DNA of 64,000 bases from Paracoccus sp. JM45 (lineage in GTDB: Bacteria; Pseudomonadota; Alphaproteobacteria; Rhodobacterales; Rhodobacteraceae), in contig NZ_QQVY01000003.1 of NCBI RefSeq assembly GCF_003590715.1, forward strand, positions 248,001-312,000, given 5' to 3'. A program made the position numbers and the translations under genes. Of this stretch, positions 62,065 through 64,000 are shown one piece after another (within the stretch, counting starts at the first letter, position 1; each line of letters opens with the position of its first letter). The notes under the pieces were generated by a model. It searched no databases. It had not been told where the DNA came from and worked only from the letters and a program-made list of their open reading frames with translations.

Positions 62065-63587
62065 AACGCCGCTTCCTGCATGCCGTGCGCGCCGCCCAGC
62101 ATCAGGCCGATCTGGTCAAGGGTCAGCCCTTGGGTCGGCAGCGGTTCGGAAAGATGCCCTTCGTTCAGGGCGCAGAATTGGTCGGAAAGTTCCAAAAGTT
62201 CGTCCAGATCCTGAGAGATGACGATGACCCCCGCCCCCTGACGCGCCAGATCCAGCAGCGATTGGCGCACAAAGGCTGCCGCACCGGCATCGACGCCCCA
62301 AGTGGGCTGGTTGACGACCAGCACGCGGGGATTTTGCATCACCTCGCGGCCGATCACGAATTTCTGCAGATTACCACCCGACAGGGCGCGGGCGGCGGTA
62401 TGGGGGCCGGGGGTGCGGACGTCGAAACCTGCAATCACCGCCTCGGCATAGGTGCGGGCGGCGCGGTGGTCGATCATGCCGCGATTGACCAGACCTTTCC
62501 GCGCCCCTGCAGTCAGCAGCGTATTTTCGGTCAGGCTGAAATCGGGGACAGCAGCATGGCCCAAACGATCCTCGGGCGCGGTCAGCAGACCGGCCTTGCG
62601 GCGCGGTTCGGGACCAAGGCTGGATAGGTCATTCCCTTCAAGGGTGATGCTGCCTGCCGCGCTGCGGATTTCGCCGGTCAATGCGGCCAGCAGTTCTTCC
62701 TGACCGTTCCCTGCTACGCCGCCAATGCCAAGAATTTGCCCCGCGCAAAGGTCCAGCGACACGGATTTCAACGCCGTGCCTTCGGCATTCGGGGCGGGCT
62801 GGGACAGGTTGCGGATCGATAACAACACATTGCCCGCATGGCGGCCTGAACGGTCCACCTCGCGCATTTCGCCGCCGACCATCATTGCAGCCAATTCACG
62901 GGCCGAATGGGCGCGGGGATCGCAGCTGTCCACCACGCGGCCATGGCGCAGGATGGTGGCGCAATCGCAATGGGTGCGGATTTCATCCAGCTTGTGACTG
63001 ATATAAAGGATGGCGGTGCCTTGGGCGGCCAGCTTGCGCAGGGTAGCGAACAGCAGTTCAGCCTCTTGCGGGGTCAGGACGCTGGTGGGTTCGTCCATGA
63101 TCAGCAGGCGCGGGTTTTGCAACAGACAGCGGATAATCTCGACCCGTTGGCGTTCGCCTGCGGACAGGGTGACGATGCGCCGCGCGGGGTTCAGTGGCAG
63201 GCCGAAGTCATGACTGACCTTGGTGATGCGGGCCGCCAGTTCACGGCGCGGGGGCGGGTTTTCCATGCCCAGCGCGATGTTTTCGGCCACGGTCAGCGCA
63301 TCGAACAGGCTAAAATGCTGGAAGACCATCGCCACGCCTGCCGCGCGGGCCGCCTTGGGGTCGGCGGGTTGGTGAAGATCGCCCGTCAGCGTCATCCGCC
63401 CTTGATCGGGGCGCACCAGACCATAGATCATCTTGACCAGCGTTGATTTGCCGGCCCCGTTTTCGCCCAACAGGGCATGGATCTGTCCGGCGTCCACCTG
63501 AAAGGACACGTCGTCATTGGCGCGGACGCCGGGATAGGACTTGCCGATCCCCTCGGCCCGAAACACTGCGGCGTTGTTCAAAATCAT
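62061..63587 (-). CDS. BMP-type ABC transporter ATPase (two ABC domains)
   Basis: The roughly 508-residue protein has two ABC domains of the sugar/nucleoside importer type. The first has GENGAGKST and LSAGERQRVEI, LLIMDEPTSVL. The second is degenerate at Walker A (GVAGNGQEE) but keeps LSGGNLQK and VVNQPTWGVD, which is normal for this family. The start is ambiguous: TTG 63599, ATG 63587 and TTG 63581 are in frame, and AAGGGG abuts the ATG. It leads the operon, divergent from dnaE. Confidence 0.9.
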   Translation of the reverse strand: MILNNAAVFRAEGIGKSYPGVRANDDVSFQVDAGQIHALLGENGAGKSTLVKMIYGLVRPDQGRMTLTGDLHQPADPKAARAAGVAMVFQHFSLFDALTVAENIALGMENPPPRRELAARITKVSHDFGLPLNPARRIVTLSAGERQRVEIIRCLLQNPRLLIMDEPTSVLTPQEAELLFATLRKLAAQGTAILYISHKLDEIRTHCDCATILRHGRVVDSCDPRAHSARELAAMMVGGEMREVDRSGRHAGNVLLSIRNLSQPAPNAEGTALKSVSLDLCAGQILGIGGVAGNGQEELLAALTGEIRSAAGSITLEGNDLSSLGPEPRRKAGLLTAPEDRLGHAAVPDFSLTENTLLTAGARKGLVNRGMIDHRAARTYAEAVIAGFDVRTPGPHTAARALSGGNLQKFVIGREVMQNPRVLVVNQPTWGVDAGAAAFVRQSLLDLARQGAGVIVISQDLDELLELSDQFCALNEGHLSEPLPTQGLTLDQIGLMLGGAHGMQEAAL

Positions 63588-63638
63588 CCCCTTGGTCAAA
63601 TCCTGACCTGCTTAGAACGTAAATCCCCGTCAGGGCAA

Positions 63639-63668
63639 TTGCACTGTTTGGGCAGGCTGAGATACTGT
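63639..63668 (+). promoter_or_regulatory. Candidate dnaE promoter close to the start codon
   Basis: TTGCAC (63639-63644), an 18-nt spacer and TACTGT (63663-63668) form a possible promoter whose start point would fall at or next to the dnaE ATG at 63676. The match is moderate and no other candidate was seen in the short gap. Confidence 0.35.
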
Positions 63669-63675
63669 TCCCATT

Positions 63676-64000
63676 ATGGCCGCAAATTCCCCCCGATTCA
63701 TCCATCTTCGCACACATTCCGAGCATTCATTGCTAGAAGGTGCCATTCCTGTCGGCAAACTGCCCACTTTGGCGGCAGATGCCGGCATGCCCGCTGTTGC
63801 ATTGACCGACAGCAACAACATGTTCGCCGCGCTGGAATTCAGCGTGAAGGCCCGTGACAAAGGGATCCAGCCGATTGTCGGCTGTCAGGTGACCCTGCAA
63901 GGGGAAGCGACCGGTCCCGTTGTCCTGCTGGCGCAAAATCAGGCAGGCTGGTTGAACCTGATGTCGCTGTCCTCGTGCCTCTATCTGCGTGAAGGTGGGG
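63676..64000 (+). CDS. dnaE: DNA polymerase III alpha subunit, 5' end (partial)
   Basis: The first 108 codons are present and the frame is open to the window edge. The translation FIHLRTHSEHSLLEGA is the PHP domain that opens DnaE, followed by LTDSNNMFAALEFSVKARDKGIQPIVGCQ, quoted in part, also typical. DnaE is the replicative polymerase. ATG 63676 is the first start after an in-frame stop at 63658, yet the 15 nt before it (ending TTCCCATT) contain no ribosome site. Confidence 0.93.
   Translation, partial: MAANSPRFIHLRTHSEHSLLEGAIPVGKLPTLAADAGMPAVALTDSNNMFAALEFSVKARDKGIQPIVGCQVTLQGEATGPVVLLAQNQAGWLNLMSLSSCLYLREGG

Overview
The window reads as chromosomal DNA of an alphaproteobacterium of the order Rhodobacterales (Rhodobacter / Paracoccus / Roseobacter relatives). 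The reasons are: the uninterrupted order tRNA-Trp, secE, nusG, rplK, rplA, rplJ, rplL, rpoB, rpoC, (glycosyltransferase), rpsL, rpsG, fusA, tuf; the 1381-aa RpoB; an APS-type CysH with DUF2849 and DUF934 companions; a Hint-domain secreted-type protein; an ALDH16 gene beside deoC; and a GC-rich palindromic intergenic repeat of a kind common in this order. The genus cannot be settled from the window. No insertion sequence, prophage, integrase or CRISPR array was seen, and there is no gene-free stretch over 300 bases.

Region 1 (1-17760) is the core transcription and translation block: one tRNA, SecE, NusG, four ribosomal proteins with an L10-type leader, the two large RNA polymerase subunits closed by a strong terminator, a putative rhamnosyltransferase, then the str operon (rpsL-rpsG-fusA-tuf) behind a well-formed sigma70-type promoter. 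The rifampicin and streptomycin target residues look wild type.

Region 2 (17760-25400) holds scattered single genes: glyoxalase I, a ferritin-like DUF892 protein and an OmpA-family envelope protein that both have EcfG-like stress promoter motifs, an ABC exporter, an ArsR regulator, glutaryl-CoA dehydrogenase and a ferredoxin-NADP reductase. Region 3 (25400-29500) is the sulfate assimilation operon (DUF2849-cysI-cysH-DUF934, then fpr) divergent from an Lrp regulator that overlaps an ArsC-family gene. Region 4 (29490-35370) is accessory: a trimeric autotransporter with 84-residue repeats plus a translationally overlapping small exported protein, a single-cysteine Rrf2 regulator, an alpha/beta hydrolase with a tandem-HD phosphohydrolase, and a Hint-domain protein facing icd across a perfect 11-bp inverted repeat.

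Region 5 (35370-50460) carries icd, purQ, a DctB/DctD-like two-component pair whose regulator lacks the sigma54-contacting GAFTGA loop, metZ, folE2, a UvrD/PcrA helicase, an EcsC protein, and an operon of two small membrane proteins with deoC and a two-domain ALDH16. Region 6 (50460-64000) is transport: an oligopeptide ABC system (binding protein and two permeases) divergent from a fused double ATPase and an M20 amidohydrolase; a GT8 glycosyltransferase; a complete BMP-family (nucleoside-type) ABC importer; and the 5' end of dnaE, which has no visible ribosome binding site.
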